DNA of 6,338 nucleotides from CBDVBD01 sp965372135 (GTDB lineage Bacteria > Electryoneota > RPQS01 > CBDVBD01): positions 1 through 6,338 of the forward strand of contig CBDVBD010000172.1 of NCBI GenBank assembly GCA_965372135.1. Direction: 5' to 3'. The notes under the pieces were generated by a model that did no database searches, was not told the origin of the DNA, and saw only the letters and a list, made by a program, of their open reading frames with translations. Below, piece by piece: positions 5,944 through 6,338 of this stretch (its first letter is position 1; each line of letters begins with the position of its first letter). The position numbers were made by a program, and so were the translations under genes.

Positions 5944-5964
5944 CAAAATTTTACAATTGTAAAA
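5944..5964. promoter_or_regulatory. Operator-like palindrome TTTTACAATTGTAAAA upstream of the orphan promoter
   Basis: The same 20 bases as at 5722-5741 occur at 5944-5963. One extra base on each side here extends the perfect palindrome to 16 bp (5949-5964). It again begins 19 bp upstream of the TTGACA box. Exact conservation of a non-coding 20-mer at matching position supports a protein-binding role. Confidence 0.55.
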
Positions 5965-5982
5965 CTATACTTTGGGGGCGTT

Positions 5983-6010
5983 TTTGGAGTGCGCAAGCAA
6001 GTCTGCGTAC
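5983..6010. repeat. Solitary REP sequence beside the RAYT gene
   Basis: Positions 5983-6007 match 1424-1448, the left end of the REP-like array, at 24 of 25 bases, starting TTTGGAGTGCGCAAGCAAGT. The hairpin GTGCGCA (5989-5995) / TGCGTAC (6004-6010) is preceded by GGAG. The copy ends 6 bp beyond the stop codon of the transposase gene. RAYT genes are commonly flanked by the REP sequences they recognise. Confidence 0.75.
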
Positions 6011-6016
6011 CCCATA

Positions 6017-6338
6017 TTAATAATCATCCTGTATTTTCACCTGATCATACCGAAACGATTCCACTTTTTTACGGAAAACCGAATCTGCATATTCCCTAAA
6101 CCAATTTGATGAACAATATGGATATTGATCCGCGTTGGCTACTAATCCATGTTTTACTGAGTTGTTATGTACATAATTCAGTCTAGCGAAATAGCTCTTC
6201 TCATACGTTAGGCATGTATCCCAATACTGAAACCATACCTTACGTCCCAAGGTGTCGTCTAAAAGGTTAATCAAACGTGCGCTTTGAGAATGAAAGCGTT
6301 GTATCAAACTTCGTAATGACATTCCCTCATCGTATGAC
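6017..6338 (-). CDS. REP-associated tyrosine transposase (RAYT, Y1_Tnp family), C-terminal part
   Basis: The frame is open to the right edge; upstream of the first Met (6322) it reads SYDEG, so that Met is probably internal and the N-terminal part with the HUH metal site lies outside the window. Visible motifs, numbered from that Met: FHSQSARLIN (10-19), GRKVWFQYWD (26-35), YEKSYFARLNYVHNN (40-54) and YPYCSSNWF (67-75), followed by the usual FRYDQVKIQDDY-type tail. Known family members nick and join single-stranded REP DNA with one tyrosine followed four residues later by Asn; Y50 with N54 fits. The usual NNPV is NNSV here. The C-terminus appears complete. RAYTs are generally single-copy, domesticated genes linked to REP dissemination, and a matching REP lies next to this one. 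Activity cannot be judged without the N-terminus. Confidence 0.85.
   Translation of the reverse strand, partial: SYDEGMSLRSLIQRFHSQSARLINLLDDTLGRKVWFQYWDTCLTYEKSYFARLNYVHNNSVKHGLVANADQYPYCSSNWFREYADSVFRKKVESFRYDQVKIQDDY

Noticed and set aside
6320..6322. Met at 6322 as the start of the transposase
   Set aside because: The frame continues to the window edge with SYDEG, typical of the middle of RAYT proteins, and the HUH part is missing.

Overview
The window looks like a fragment of a bacterial genome from the FCB side of the tree (Bacteroidetes-like or one of the related candidate phyla such as KSB1, Marinimicrobia, Cloacimonadota or Zixibacteria). The main reason is that all three large proteins end in a type A C-terminal sorting domain of the kind used by the type IX (Por) secretion system, with the YPNPFNP start, the VYDVxGR centre and the LASGxYF motif. 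This is a lineage inference, not a species call.

Layout. Positions 2-1369 (+) hold the 3' part of a secreted modular protein (Ig-like repeats, two carboxypeptidase-regulatory-like folds, sorting domain), followed by a strong intrinsic terminator (1393-1422). Positions 1424-1531 hold a 108-bp array of four hairpins bounded by a 13-bp perfect inverted repeat, a REP/BIME-like element that stops one base short of the next gene's stop codon. Positions 1533-3518 (-) and 3828-5561 (-) are two paralogous secreted right-handed beta-helix proteins, in tandem and convergent with the first gene. Positions 6017-6338 (-) hold the C-terminal part of a REP-associated tyrosine transposase (RAYT), cut by the window edge. 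A second, solitary copy of the REP terminus lies 6 bp beyond its stop codon.

Regulation. Each beta-helix gene is preceded by the same module: an AT-rich site at a fixed 19-bp distance from a sigma70-like promoter (TTGACA, 17-bp spacer, TATxTT-like -10), then a 5' leader with a hairpin and U-tract that resembles an attenuator, then the Shine-Dalgarno and start codon. A third copy (5790-5964) has the same geometry and a divergent hairpin but no protein gene of its own. The hairpins of the two gene-linked copies differ by paired substitutions that keep the stem, and an ATG with a Shine-Dalgarno-like sequence sits at the foot of all three hairpins.

How it fits together. The three large genes probably supply exported or surface-attached proteins. 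The two beta-helix genes look like a duplicated, co-regulated pair whose ends (signal peptide, sorting domain) stay nearly identical while the beta-helix core diverges. The RAYT and the REP sequences form a separate transposase-substrate pair. The points most worth following are the triplicated promoter/leader module and the REP-RAYT pairing.
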